A stretch of 64,000 nt of DNA from Thermococcus chitonophagus (GTDB lineage Archaea; Methanobacteriota_B; Thermococci; Thermococcales; Thermococcaceae): the NCBI RefSeq assembly GCF_002214605.1, contig NZ_CP015193.1:1530978-1594977 (forward strand), written 5' to 3'. Made by a program: the position numbers and the translations under genes. Each line of letters opens with the position of its first letter. Positions within the stretch are counted from its first letter, which is position 1. Below the pieces are notes generated by a model. That model was not told the origin of the DNA. It saw only the letters and a program-made list of their open reading frames with translations, and made no database searches. Below, piece by piece: positions 23,867-32,528 of this stretch.

Positions 23867-26188
23867 ATGAAGGCATACAGGATTCACGTTCAAGGAATAG
23901 TCCAGGCTGTAGGATTTAGGCCCTTCGTGTACAGGATAGCTCACGCTCACAACTTGAGGGGCTATGTGAGGAATTTGGGAGATGCAGGGGTTGAGATAGT
24001 CGTTGAAGGGAAAGAGAAGGATATTGAGGCATTTTTAAATGACTTATATAGGAAGAAGCCGCCCTTAGCGAAGATAGAGAAAGTCGTCAGGAAAGAAATC
24101 CCAGTTCAGGGCTTTGATAGATTTTACATTGAAAAGAGCTCCACGGAAAAGAAGGGAGAGGGGGATTCAATAATCCCCCCAGATATAGCCATCTGTGAAG
24201 ATTGCCTAAGGGAGCTGTTTGATCCAAACGATAAGAGGTTTATGTATCCGTTCATAGTCTGCACTAACTGCGGGCCAAGGTTCACGATTATAGAGGATCT
24301 ACCCTACGACAGGGAGAACACGGCGATGAGAGAATTCCCAATGTGCGACTTCTGCAGGAGCGAGTATGAGGATCCCCTAAACAGGAGGTACCATGCTGAG
24401 CCAGTTGCATGCCCGACCTGCGGGCCGAGCTACAGGCTCTACACCTCCACGGGAGAAGAGATAATTGGAGATCCCCTAAGGAGGGCGGCAAAGCTGATAG
24501 ATAAGGGGTACATAGTGGCGATAAAGGGCATCGGCGGAATTCACCTAGCCTGTGATGCCACAAGGGAAGATGTTGTTGCTGAGCTGAGGAAAAGACTTTT
24601 CAGGCCGCAGAAGCCCTTCGCAATAATGGCCAAGGATTTGGAGACCGTTAAAACATTCGCCTACGTAACCGAGGAAGAAGAGGAAGAGCTAACGAGCTAC
24701 AGGAGGCCAATAGTGGCACTGAGGAAGAAAGAGCCCTTCCCGCTTCCCGAGAACCTTGCCCCAGGACTCCACACCATTGGAGTCATGTTGCCCTACGCGG
24801 GAACACACTACATCCTCTTCCACTGGTCGAAGACCCCCGTTTACGTCATGACATCCGCAAACTTCCCTGGGATGCCGATGATAAAGGACAATGATGAGGC
24901 CTTTGAAAAGCTAAAGGACGTTGCGGACTATTTGCTACTCCACAACAGGAAAATCCCGAATAGAGCCGATGACAGCGTAGTGAGGTTCGTCGATGGGAGG
25001 AGGGCGGTGATCAGGAGGTCAAGAGGATTCGTCCCCTTACCAATCGAGATACCCTTCGAGTACAAAGGACTAGCTGTAGGGGCCGAATTAATGAACGCTT
25101 TTGGAGTGGTAAAAGGCAATAGGGTTTATCCGAGCCAGTACATAGGGAACACATCAAAGATTGAAGTCCTTGAATTCATGAGGAAGGCAATAGCCCACTT
25201 TAGAAAGATCCTCAGGGTTTCAGGGTTTGATCTGATTATAGCTGACCTGCACCCATCTTACAACACCACGAAGCTCGCCATGGAGATAGCCGAGGAAACG
25301 AATGCAGAACTGCTCCAAGTCCAGCACCACTACGCTCATATAGCCTCGGTTATGGCCGAGCACGGGCTTGAAGAGGTTGTTGGGATAGCCCTAGATGGTG
25401 TCGGCTACGGAACCGACGGAAAGACTTGGGGTGGAGAGGTTATTTACCTCAGCTACGAAGACGTGGAGAGGCTAGCTCATATAGAATACTATCCCCTCCC
25501 CGGCGGGGATCTCGCGAGCTATTACCCGTTGAGGGCCCTAATAGGAATCTTAAGCGAAATGTATGAGCTTGATGAAGTGAGAAAAATAATTGAGAGATTC
25601 TGCCCGAAGGCGATTGAAAGCCTAAAGTACGGGAGGGTAGAGTTCAACGTAATATTCAACCAGCTCGCTAGGGGAATTAACGTGGCTTACGCCTCTTCAA
25701 CAGGAAGGGTTCTCGATGCTTTTGCGGTCCTATTGAATGTCGCCTACAGGAGGCACTACGAGGGAGAGCCGGCGATGAAGCTTGAGAGCTTTGCCTTCAA
25801 GGGGAAGAACGACCTGAGGCTCAAGGTCCCAGTAGAGGGGGAGGAGATAGAAATTACCGAGCTGTTCAGGGAAGTTCTTGAACTAATGGATAAAGCAAAC
25901 CCGGCGGATATTGCCTACTCAGTCCACCTCGCCCTGGCGAGGGCCTTCGCGGAGCTTGCCGTTGAGAAGGCCAAGGAGTTCGGAGTTAAGGGAGTTGCAA
26001 TGAGCGGGGGAGTTGCCTACAATGAGCTCATAGTCAAGACCGTAAGGAAGTTCGTTGAGGCCCATGGGCTGAGATTCTACTCAACCTACGAAGTTCCGAG
26101 AGGAGACAACGGGATAAACGTTGGGCAAGCATTCCTCGGGGGGCTGTACTTGGAGGGCTACCTCAACAGTGAAGACTTGATGATGTGA
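23867..26188 (+). CDS. hypF: carbamoyltransferase HypF (hydrogenase maturation)
   Basis: 773 residues from ATG 23867 behind GGGGGAGGGA. Domains in order: acylphosphatase (IVQAVGFRPFVYRIA); two zinc-finger modules (CEDCLRELF...CTNC and CDFC...CPTC); a YrdC-like domain (KGIGGIHLACDA); and a Kae1/TobZ-like domain with HHYAHIASVMAEHG and ALDGVGYGTDGKTWGGE. HypF makes thiocarbamate from carbamoyl phosphate and ATP, the source of the CN ligands. Length is normal. An in-frame ORF extension to 23813 crosses the TATA box and is not coding. Confidence 0.93.
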   Translation: MKAYRIHVQGIVQAVGFRPFVYRIAHAHNLRGYVRNLGDAGVEIVVEGKEKDIEAFLNDLYRKKPPLAKIEKVVRKEIPVQGFDRFYIEKSSTEKKGEGDSIIPPDIAICEDCLRELFDPNDKRFMYPFIVCTNCGPRFTIIEDLPYDRENTAMREFPMCDFCRSEYEDPLNRRYHAEPVACPTCGPSYRLYTSTGEEIIGDPLRRAAKLIDKGYIVAIKGIGGIHLACDATREDVVAELRKRLFRPQKPFAIMAKDLETVKTFAYVTEEEEEELTSYRRPIVALRKKEPFPLPENLAPGLHTIGVMLPYAGTHYILFHWSKTPVYVMTSANFPGMPMIKDNDEAFEKLKDVADYLLLHNRKIPNRADDSVVRFVDGRRAVIRRSRGFVPLPIEIPFEYKGLAVGAELMNAFGVVKGNRVYPSQYIGNTSKIEVLEFMRKAIAHFRKILRVSGFDLIIADLHPSYNTTKLAMEIAEETNAELLQVQHHYAHIASVMAEHGLEEVVGIALDGVGYGTDGKTWGGEVIYLSYEDVERLAHIEYYPLPGGDLASYYPLRALIGILSEMYELDEVRKIIERFCPKAIESLKYGRVEFNVIFNQLARGINVAYASSTGRVLDAFAVLLNVAYRRHYEGEPAMKLESFAFKGKNDLRLKVPVEGEEIEITELFREVLELMDKANPADIAYSVHLALARAFAELAVEKAKEFGVKGVAMSGGVAYNELIVKTVRKFVEAHGLRFYSTYEVPRGDNGINVGQAFLGGLYLEGYLNSEDLMM

Positions 26189-26508
26189 TGTGCTGTCAAT
26201 GATCTATGACTTATATTTACTTCCCAAGTATGCCCTCACCAAGGGAAAAGGTCAGAGAGACAGGTAGGGCATTACGCATGTTGCCTAGAGAAGAGTTGAC
26301 AAGGATAGTCATGTTTGAAGGGGTATTGAAGTAGTAAATGGCCAGCATGATGTTTATATAACCGTGTGGACAGGGAAGTTATTGAGCCCGTGAGAAGTGG
26401 TAATGAGCGGGCAATGAACCCGCAATTCATGAAGCCCCGTTGGGGGCGAAGTGGGCGGGCTTTGTCATATTACTCCTTTCTTATAGTCTTACTGAGGTTA
26501 CCTTGAGA
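26189..26508. other. intergenic region with a TnpB-like 3' end motif
   Basis: No gene is seen. At about 26390-26460 there is GGTAATGAGCGGGCAATGAA followed by a GAAGCCCC-GTT-GGGGGC hairpin, similar to the motif in the tract at 18630-19030 (CAATGAACCCCC...GGGTGGGG). It may be the end of a lost IS200/IS605 element or a small structured RNA. TTATATAA at 26355 could be a TATA box for such an RNA. Confidence 0.35.
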
Positions 26509-27156
26509 TTAGAGGTTATAGAATAAGTCTGCTCCTTTTAGTATTGTAAAGGCCTCATATTTTACACCCCAAAGGTCAAGGAATTCCTTAAACTTGTATG
26601 TATGCTGGATTGGAATTAAAATTACCCACGCCCCCAACTGCAATCCGTTCAGTTCCTTTAGCAGGCCACTCATCATGTCCCTTCCCTTCAAGGCATATTG
26701 GAATTTCACTCTTTCCTTTCTTTCCAAGCCGTCAAGAGTAAAGCGGAAGAGTGTGTAAGCCTTCCCATTCATGAGCTCTGCCACGGGCTTTTCCTTAGTG
26801 AGTGAGTAGCCTTCCACTATTATACCAAGGCTGGCTAAGTTGTTGGAATCAAAGAGCTCTTCGAGGCTTATGATCCTAACGTCAAGCCTTTCCCTTGGAA
26901 TAACTCCACTCAATTTCCTCTTCAATTCAAGAACAAGTTCCCTAGCTTTCATGGCAGGAAGTTTTGTTTTGGTTAGTATCATCAGATCTATATCATTTGG
27001 ATTGGGTTTTCCGAGGACTGTTGAGCCATAGAGGATTACGTCAAAGACTTCCTCATGCTCACTAACAAATTCCACAACATGGGTTTTCAAGGCTGTTAGT
27101 TCGTCTGATATGGCATGAAAATATTCAGAGGAGGGAATTGAGTTTGTGAACGTCAT
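26509..27156 (-). CDS. MNT-type nucleotidyltransferase (antitoxin of HEPN/MNT pair)
   Basis: 215 residues. The nucleotidyltransferase motif is LYGSTVLGKPNPNDIDLMIL (GS followed by DxD). The start overlaps the stop of the HEPN gene by four bases. In HEPN/MNT modules the MNT enzyme adds AMP groups to the HEPN toxin and silences it. The C-terminal half is longer than in minimal MNT antitoxins and unrecognised. Transcription is from the palindrome-bearing promoter upstream of the HEPN gene. Confidence 0.75.
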   Translation of the reverse strand: MTFTNSIPSSEYFHAISDELTALKTHVVEFVSEHEEVFDVILYGSTVLGKPNPNDIDLMILTKTKLPAMKARELVLELKRKLSGVIPRERLDVRIISLEELFDSNNLASLGIIVEGYSLTKEKPVAELMNGKAYTLFRFTLDGLERKERVKFQYALKGRDMMSGLLKELNGLQLGAWVILIPIQHTYKFKEFLDLWGVKYEAFTILKGADLFYNL

Positions 27157-27455
27157 TCTTCAGCACCTCCACCCATTCTTTTGTGGCTCTCATAAAGTAG
27201 GCTTTGCGATAGTTGTTGAAGTGGAAGTCTACAATGTCTATAGATTTCCGGATATTTCTCTTCTAGGATCCTGAAGCGTTCGGCGTGGTTTCTTGGGAGT
27301 CTGCCAGTGTCTCTAAGGATTATGTAGTCACAGATCGCTACAAGAGCTTTGAAATAGAGGTTTAGGACTGAATTATAGTGCCCTTTGTTAAAGAGATAGT
27401 CGGCATCTTCAAGGTACTCCTTGATGTTGGACCTAAGCTCATCAAGATTTACCAT
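27153..27455 (-). CDS. HEPN-domain protein (putative RNase toxin)
   Basis: 100 residues, all-helical HEPN pattern. The Rx4-6H active-site motif is present as RLPRNH. Start is ATG 27455 behind GGGTGTAGTGA. HEPN toxins cleave RNA, often tRNA. The gene pair with the downstream MNT antitoxin and the four-base overlap are typical of this toxin-antitoxin class. Confidence 0.75.
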   Translation of the reverse strand: MVNLDELRSNIKEYLEDADYLFNKGHYNSVLNLYFKALVAICDYIILRDTGRLPRNHAERFRILEEKYPEIYRHCRLPLQQLSQSLLYESHKRMGGGAEE

Positions 27456-27466
27456 TCACTACACCC

Positions 27467-27519
27467 GTTATCATGATAACAATTCTCACTTTTTCTTTTG
27501 TTGTTGTTATCATGATAAC
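27467..27519. promoter_or_regulatory. twin perfect palindromes upstream of the HEPN/MNT operon
   Basis: GTTATCATGATAAC, a perfect 14-bp palindrome, occurs at 27467-27480 and again at 27506-27519, 39 bases apart centre to centre. The first ends 12 bases before the HEPN start codon. Such an arrangement is expected for cooperative binding of a dimeric repressor. No regulator gene is adjacent, so the binding protein may be the toxin-antitoxin complex itself or an outside factor. Confidence 0.75.
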
Positions 27520-27618
27520 CCCCTGTTAGCTTTGATATTTAGATATATGATTTCATTCTCATTCCATTATCACGGTCGTTTTACCTTGATTTTTATCTAG
27601 CTATATTTTGGTGCATTC

Positions 27619-27638
27619 CTAACGTTGGCTAACGTTGG
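27619..27638. repeat. tandem 10-bp repeat CTAACGTTGG x2
   Basis: CTAACGTTGGCTAACGTTGG at 27619-27638, each copy with the palindromic AACGTT core, downstream of a TATA-like CTATATTTTGG at 27601 and about 90 bases before the helicase start. Possible operator or leader element. Confidence 0.5.
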
Positions 27639-27725
27639 GCCTCTCTCCTTATCGAAGAACATTTCCACTCTCCAACTAAAAAGGAAATCCAAAACTTTAT
27701 GAATTTACCTCAGGAGAGACCTTCG

Positions 27726-29690
27726 ATGAACATAATAAGCTTCATAAACAGGCTCAAGGAGCTCGTTGAAATTGAGAGAGAAGCTGAAATAGAGGCAATG
27801 AGGCTAGAGATGAGAAGGTTAAGTGGGGCTGAAAGGGAGAAGGTTGGGAGGGCCATTCTCAACCTGAACGGGAAGATCGTTGGGGAGGAGCTCGGCTATT
27901 TTCTCGTGAAGTATGGGAGGAGTAGGGAGATAAAGACCGAGATAAGCGTTGGCGATTTAGTCGTTATAAGCAAGAGGGACCCCTTAAAGAGCGATCTCGT
28001 TGGTACTGTAGTTGAGAAGGGGAAGAGGTTCATTGTTGTGGCCTTAGAAACGGTTCCAGAATGGGCCCTAAAAGATGTGAGGCTTGATCTGTACGCCAAC
28101 GACATAACGTTCAAAAGGTGGCTAGAAAACCTTGACAGGGTAAAGAAGGCCGGCAAAAAAGCACTAGAGTTCTACCTGGGCTTGGATGAGCCCTCAAAGA
28201 GTGAGGAAGTTGAATTCGAGCCTTTCGATAAGAGCCTCAATCCTGCCCAAAGGAGGGCTATATCAAAAGCCCTGGGGAGTGAGGACTTCTTCTTAATTCA
28301 CGGCCCCTTCGGGACAGGAAAGACCAGGGCATTGGTCGAGCTGATAAGGCAGGAGGTTAAGAGGGGAAACAAGGTCCTCGCAACGGCCGAAAGCAACGTT
28401 GCAGTTGATAACTTGGTAGAGAGGCTCGCCAAAGAGGGCGTTAAGATAGTTAGGGTGGGCCACCCGAGCAGGGTCTCGAGGGAGCTTCACGAGACGACCT
28501 TAGCTTACCTGATAACCCAGCACGAGCTCTACGGTGAGCTTAGGGAACTGAGGGTCATAGGGCAGAGCTTGGCTGAGAAGAGAGATACCTACACTAAGCC
28601 GACTCCAAAGTTCAGGAGGGGATTGAGTGATTCGGAAATTCTAAAGCTCGCCGAGAGGAAGAGGGGAGCGAGGGGATTATCGGCGAGGCTCATCAGGGAG
28701 ATGGCGGAGTGGATAAAGCTGAACAGGCAGGTCCAGAAGGCTTTCGAAGACGCTAGGAAGCTTGAGGAGAGGATAGCGAGGGACATAATCAGGGAAGCGG
28801 ATGTAGTGCTAACGACTAACTCCTCGGCGGCACTGGAGGTTGTCGATTACGATAGCTACGATGTTGCAATAATAGACGAGGCAACCCAGGCAACGATCCC
28901 CAGCATCTTGATCCCACTGAATAAGGTCGAGAGGTTCATCTTGGCTGGAGATCATAAACAACTACCGCCAACGATACTTAGCTTAGAGGCCCAGGAACTA
29001 TCTAAAACTTTGTTTGAGGGATTAATTGAGAGGTACCCCTGGAAGAGCGAGATGCTTACGGTTCAGTACAGGATGAACGAGAGGATAATGGAGTTCCCGA
29101 GCAGGGAGTTCTATCAGGGCAGAATCATGGCCGATGAAAGGGTTAAAGGAATTACGCTGAGGGATCTCGGGGTTGATGTTGAATTAAAGGATCCCTGGGC
29201 TGAGGTTATAAACCCGGAGAACGTTGTGGTGTTCATTGATACTTCGAAGATCGAGAACAGGTGGGAGAGGCAGAGGAGGGGAAGCGAGAGCAGGGAAAAT
29301 CCCTTGGAGGCCAAGATAGTTGCTGAAGTCGTGAAGAAACTTTTGAAGGTAGGAGTTAAGCCTGAATGGATCGGGGTTATAACCCCATATGATGACCAGA
29401 GGGATCTAATAAGCATGAGCGTCCCTGAGGAGATAGAGGTTAAGACCGTGGACGGCTATCAGGGAAGGGAGAAGGAGGTAATAATTCTGTCCTTCGTCAG
29501 GTCAAATAGAGCTGGGGAGATAGGATTTCTTAAGGATCTGAGGAGGTTAAATGTCTCGCTGACGAGGGCCAAGAGGAAGCTGATAATGATTGGGGATTCA
29601 AGCACTTTGAGCAGTCACGAGACGTACAAAAGGCTGATAGAGCATGTAAAAGAGAAAGAGAGGTTGATTGATGCAAGGAAGTTGATTTAG
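27726..29690 (+). CDS. SF1 DNA/RNA helicase (IGHMBP2/UPF1-like)
   Basis: About 654 residues from ATG 27726 (AGGAGAGACCTTCG upstream); an ATG at 27699 is in frame but lacks a site. Motif I GPFGTGKTRA, motif II IIDEATQATIP, motif III GDHKQLPPTI, motif V VDGYQGREKEVIILSFVRS and motif VI LTRAKRKLIMIGD are all intact. An N-terminal beta-barrel and a helical insert (1C-like region) fit SF1B 5'-3' helicases of the Smubp-2 type. Function in archaea is not settled; nucleic acid unwinding or RNP remodelling is likely. It is convergent with the next gene, four bases overlapping. Confidence 0.88.
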   Translation: MNIISFINRLKELVEIEREAEIEAMRLEMRRLSGAEREKVGRAILNLNGKIVGEELGYFLVKYGRSREIKTEISVGDLVVISKRDPLKSDLVGTVVEKGKRFIVVALETVPEWALKDVRLDLYANDITFKRWLENLDRVKKAGKKALEFYLGLDEPSKSEEVEFEPFDKSLNPAQRRAISKALGSEDFFLIHGPFGTGKTRALVELIRQEVKRGNKVLATAESNVAVDNLVERLAKEGVKIVRVGHPSRVSRELHETTLAYLITQHELYGELRELRVIGQSLAEKRDTYTKPTPKFRRGLSDSEILKLAERKRGARGLSARLIREMAEWIKLNRQVQKAFEDARKLEERIARDIIREADVVLTTNSSAALEVVDYDSYDVAIIDEATQATIPSILIPLNKVERFILAGDHKQLPPTILSLEAQELSKTLFEGLIERYPWKSEMLTVQYRMNERIMEFPSREFYQGRIMADERVKGITLRDLGVDVELKDPWAEVINPENVVVFIDTSKIENRWERQRRGSESRENPLEAKIVAEVVKKLLKVGVKPEWIGVITPYDDQRDLISMSVPEEIEVKTVDGYQGREKEVIILSFVRSNRAGEIGFLKDLRRLNVSLTRAKRKLIMIGDSSTLSSHETYKRLIEHVKEKERLIDARKLI

Positions 29691-30496
29691 CTTTCCCTGG
29701 GAGTCGCAATATCTTTGAGCTCTTCTTGAATTTTGTCAATCTTCTTCATTTCGATGGTGATAATATCCGTTAATGCTTTCAAAACTTCCTTGCTAACTTC
29801 AATTACGTTTTCTGGGAAGCCAAGACTAATTATTATTCTCCCTTTTAGGGGGCTTATACTCACATCTATTTTAAGTTTCCTCTCATCTTCCTTCTTTATA
29901 GAGCTCCTCAAAAGATCTCTAAGCTCATAAAAAGGCCACAGAATTTCGGAGTTTTTATATTTGAGCCTGAGAGATGGTCCAGAGGTATAAACATCAACAC
30001 CAAGTTCCTCTCGAGGGTATACTAAAAGTTTGTATCCAGCGGCATCCCTTTTCACTTTGTATTCCCAGAACACTTCATTCCTTCCCACAGGTCTCACCTC
30101 CTCTTGGGTATGAGATATCAACTCCCTAACTACTTCCTCCACACCTTCTTTTCCCAAGCTGAGAAGGATATCGCTCGCAGCTATTTCCCTGAGCCTGTTT
30201 TCTATTTCATCTTTAACATCCTCTGGCAACCTCTCCAAAAGCTTTCTTATCTTCACGATGTCATAAGAAACTTTCCAATAGTTGGCTCTCTTGTCCCTGC
30301 TAGTGTATTCCTTCCACCATAATGGATCACTCCTCCCAACGATGTCGCTTATAATCTCTGAGAGTTTCTTAAACAGATAGAAGTACCTCTCATGTTTAGG
30401 GTGATTACTGGGCAAGTTGCAAAGAGCATTGTCACATCTGTCCATAATCTCTGCAAGAATTTCAAAAACTTCTTCACTAACCATAAACTTCACCAT
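29687..30496 (-). CDS. hypothetical protein, 269 aa
   Basis: A complete ORF from ATG 30496 (TATGGTGAAGTTT context). Helical N-terminal half with many charged residues, then a beta-rich segment (EVFWEYKVKRDAAGYKLLVY) and an alternating pattern IDVSISPLKGRIIISLGF. No recognised domain, no signal peptide or membrane segment. Possibly an accessory gene, as in its neighbours. Confidence 0.6.
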   Translation of the reverse strand: MVKFMVSEEVFEILAEIMDRCDNALCNLPSNHPKHERYFYLFKKLSEIISDIVGRSDPLWWKEYTSRDKRANYWKVSYDIVKIRKLLERLPEDVKDEIENRLREIAASDILLSLGKEGVEEVVRELISHTQEEVRPVGRNEVFWEYKVKRDAAGYKLLVYPREELGVDVYTSGPSLRLKYKNSEILWPFYELRDLLRSSIKKEDERKLKIDVSISPLKGRIIISLGFPENVIEVSKEVLKALTDIITIEMKKIDKIQEELKDIATPRES

Positions 30497-30688
30497 AGAA
30501 ATAACAAGCCCCTAGTTAGTTAAAAATATATTCCTGGAACATAGAAGTTTAAGGTGCCCAAGTAGTGAAGACAATGAGAATAACTATCCTGGGTAATATT
30601 GCTTTAAGAACTATAAAGCTATACACAGACTAATATGGAGGGATGAGGAGGTGTTAGTACTCAATACTCAACACCCGAAGGCATTAGA
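30497..30688. other. intergenic region
   Basis: 192 bases without a gene or recognised signal, apart from the likely promoter of the 29687-30496 gene near its left end. Confidence 0.5.
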
Positions 30689-31759
30689 TTATCTCCTTGG
30701 GATTAGTGGGAGTTTCATCGCTGCTTTCCTATAAACAGGATCAACAAAGTAGTAAACTCCTGTATCTTCGTCTTTCTCAACGATAAAAAGACCCTCCGTT
30801 AAAGTAGTTAGCAACCTACTTAAGGCATCCTCGGAAATTCCAGTACTAACCATATCACTCCATGACGCTCCAAGTGCCAATAACTTGATAACTTCCCTCG
30901 CTTTGGGGCTTCTTCCCTTTAGCAAACTCTCCAACTCCTTCTCCGCCTCTTTAACTGCTTTGTCAATTGTAGTTTTTAGAGCAACCCTGTGATCTTTCTC
31001 TATATACCTTTTAACTCCGTACAAGTTCAACCACCCAGGTAACGTGCCAAGTTGCTTTATTGCTTCTCTAATCTCCCATTCTTGGTACTCTATCTTAAGC
31101 TTCTTGAACCCCGTTTTTAGAAAATCCTCCGCCGTAGTCTCTTTCCAAGGAGCAAGTCGTATATCAATTGGAGGGCGTCCAAACATGGCCTCCCTGTACG
31201 TTGACTCAAACATTTTCTTTACAATACCGGAATATGAGCCAGTGAAAATAACGATTAACGAAGGATTTTCGTTAAACACAGAGCCAAGAACTTTAAGAAA
31301 ATGGTGGACTCCTTGATTTATGCTCTGGACTTCATCAAGAATGAGTATAGTATTGTTAAGCTTAGCTAGTGCATCCGAAAGGATTTTTCTAGCTGGGCTG
31401 TTCTTCTTTAGTTTAATAGAGACTCCCACTTTAGTCGTGGAAATGGAAATTCTGGAAATATACTGTGAAAGAGACGTCAAGAGTGATTTTGGAAGTCTTG
31501 CAAGTATCTTTTCAGTGGCTTGTCTAAAAGTTTCAGTATCTCTCAGATCAACCAAAACTACTTTGTACTTGTTCTTTTTAGCAAATACATTAGCTCCAGC
31601 TAACGCTAAACTTGTTTTCCCAACCATTCTTGGGCCAAGAATTGCTACCCAGCTACCTGCCTCCAGAGCCCTTAGTAATTTCCTTATATCTTCCTCCCTT
31701 CCAAACAACTGGTCAGGTGTTGTTCTAGGTCTCTGGTCGAAGAATATGGACTTACGCAT
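30689..31759 (-). CDS. archaeal STAND-like ATPase (ATPase_2 family)
   Basis: About 356 residues from ATG 31759. Walker A is LGPRMVGKTSLAL; Walker B is TILILDEVQSI; a sensor-like VIFTGSYSGIV follows, then a helical lid and a C-terminal winged-helix-like part (EVIKLLALGASWSDMV, GLFIVEKDEDTGVYYFVDP). The FGREEDIRKLLRAL start is standard. Thermococcales carry many of these; roles are mostly unknown, some in defence or replication of mobile elements. An in-frame TTG at 31792 extends through the palindrome and is not used, since GGGGGGTATCA before ATG 31759 is the ribosome binding site. Confidence 0.8.
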   Translation of the reverse strand: MRKSIFFDQRPRTTPDQLFGREEDIRKLLRALEAGSWVAILGPRMVGKTSLALAGANVFAKKNKYKVVLVDLRDTETFRQATEKILARLPKSLLTSLSQYISRISISTTKVGVSIKLKKNSPARKILSDALAKLNNTILILDEVQSINQGVHHFLKVLGSVFNENPSLIVIFTGSYSGIVKKMFESTYREAMFGRPPIDIRLAPWKETTAEDFLKTGFKKLKIEYQEWEIREAIKQLGTLPGWLNLYGVKRYIEKDHRVALKTTIDKAVKEAEKELESLLKGRSPKAREVIKLLALGASWSDMVSTGISEDALSRLLTTLTEGLFIVEKDEDTGVYYFVDPVYRKAAMKLPLIPRR

Positions 31760-31792
31760 TGATACCCCCCGAAGTACTTCGGGGGGTATCAA
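31759..31792. promoter_or_regulatory. 34-bp perfect palindrome over the ATPase ribosome binding site
   Basis: The half-site TTGATACCCCCCGAAGT (31759-31775) is followed directly by its exact complement ACTTCGGGGGGTATCAA (31776-31792). On the minus strand the right-hand GGGGGG is the Shine-Dalgarno sequence of the ATPase gene, and the last base is the A of its ATG. In RNA the palindrome could fold and hide the site; in DNA it is an ideal operator for a dimer. Confidence 0.8.
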
Positions 31793-31989
31793 CCTATAAA
31801 AATCTTTCCTTCATTTAAAAGCCCATTGCCGGGTTCTTTAAACCAATAAACCCATCTGTAGGGAGATTATAAAAAGGGCAAAGAAACGGCAAAATACAAA
31901 AATCATAGAATAAACCAATGTTTTACCCAAATTAAGCCACTAGAGGCAATAGATTAAATGGAAAGAATAAATGTAAGTTTGTGCTAGGG

Positions 31990-32427
31990 TCAAGAGCTTG
32001 CTGAGCTATTTTTTGGCTTCCTTAGCCTTGGAATAGGAATTAGCTCTTTCTTGTCTATGTCAATTGTGAAAACCTTAACTCTATCTCCGTATCGTTCCTT
32101 CACATATTTTGCAAATTCAACTAGCTCTTTCCTTAGTAACATCGCCGAGTAGGGAGGAATAACTATCCATAAGTTGGGCCCATATTCGAGCCTTGTTTCG
32201 ATGTCATGTCTCAACTTTAATAGGGGCACTGGTTCCCCATATAGAGTCTCGACTTCTATTGCAAGGTTTTGGGAACTAACGTAGACATCAAGTCTAATAC
32301 TCCCCAGGGAAAATTCTGTCTCTATGCTCCTTTTTCCCTTTTCCAAGTCCTTAAATGGTATCTCGAGTTTGTTGTGTAAGTATTCAACCACAAATACCTT
32401 TTGGCCATCGTCGAGGTCATGAAGCAC
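31990..32427 (-). CDS. hypothetical protein with possible PD-(D/E)xK-like fold, perhaps 5'-truncated
   Basis: 145 residues from GTG 32427. The segment GSIRLDVYVSSQNLAIEVET resembles a restriction-endonuclease-like core (D, then ExE in place of ExK). The frame stays open upstream of the GTG for about 18 codons (LPV, LANLPV) with no start codon, so the gene may have lost its N-terminus. Function is unknown. It lies head to head against the M23 pseudogene. Confidence 0.4.
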   Translation of the reverse strand: MLHDLDDGQKVFVVEYLHNKLEIPFKDLEKGKRSIETEFSLGSIRLDVYVSSQNLAIEVETLYGEPVPLLKLRHDIETRLEYGPNLWIVIPPYSAMLLRKELVEFAKYVKERYGDRVKVFTIDIDKKELIPIPRLRKPKNSSASS

Positions 32428-32528
32428 AGGAAGATTCGCAAGTGAAAACAGGAGAGAAAGGAAGTCAAGGTATTGTAGGCTCCAAGGAGAGACTTAGGCT
32501 TTTATACCTCTTCTTCATATTCTTGGCC

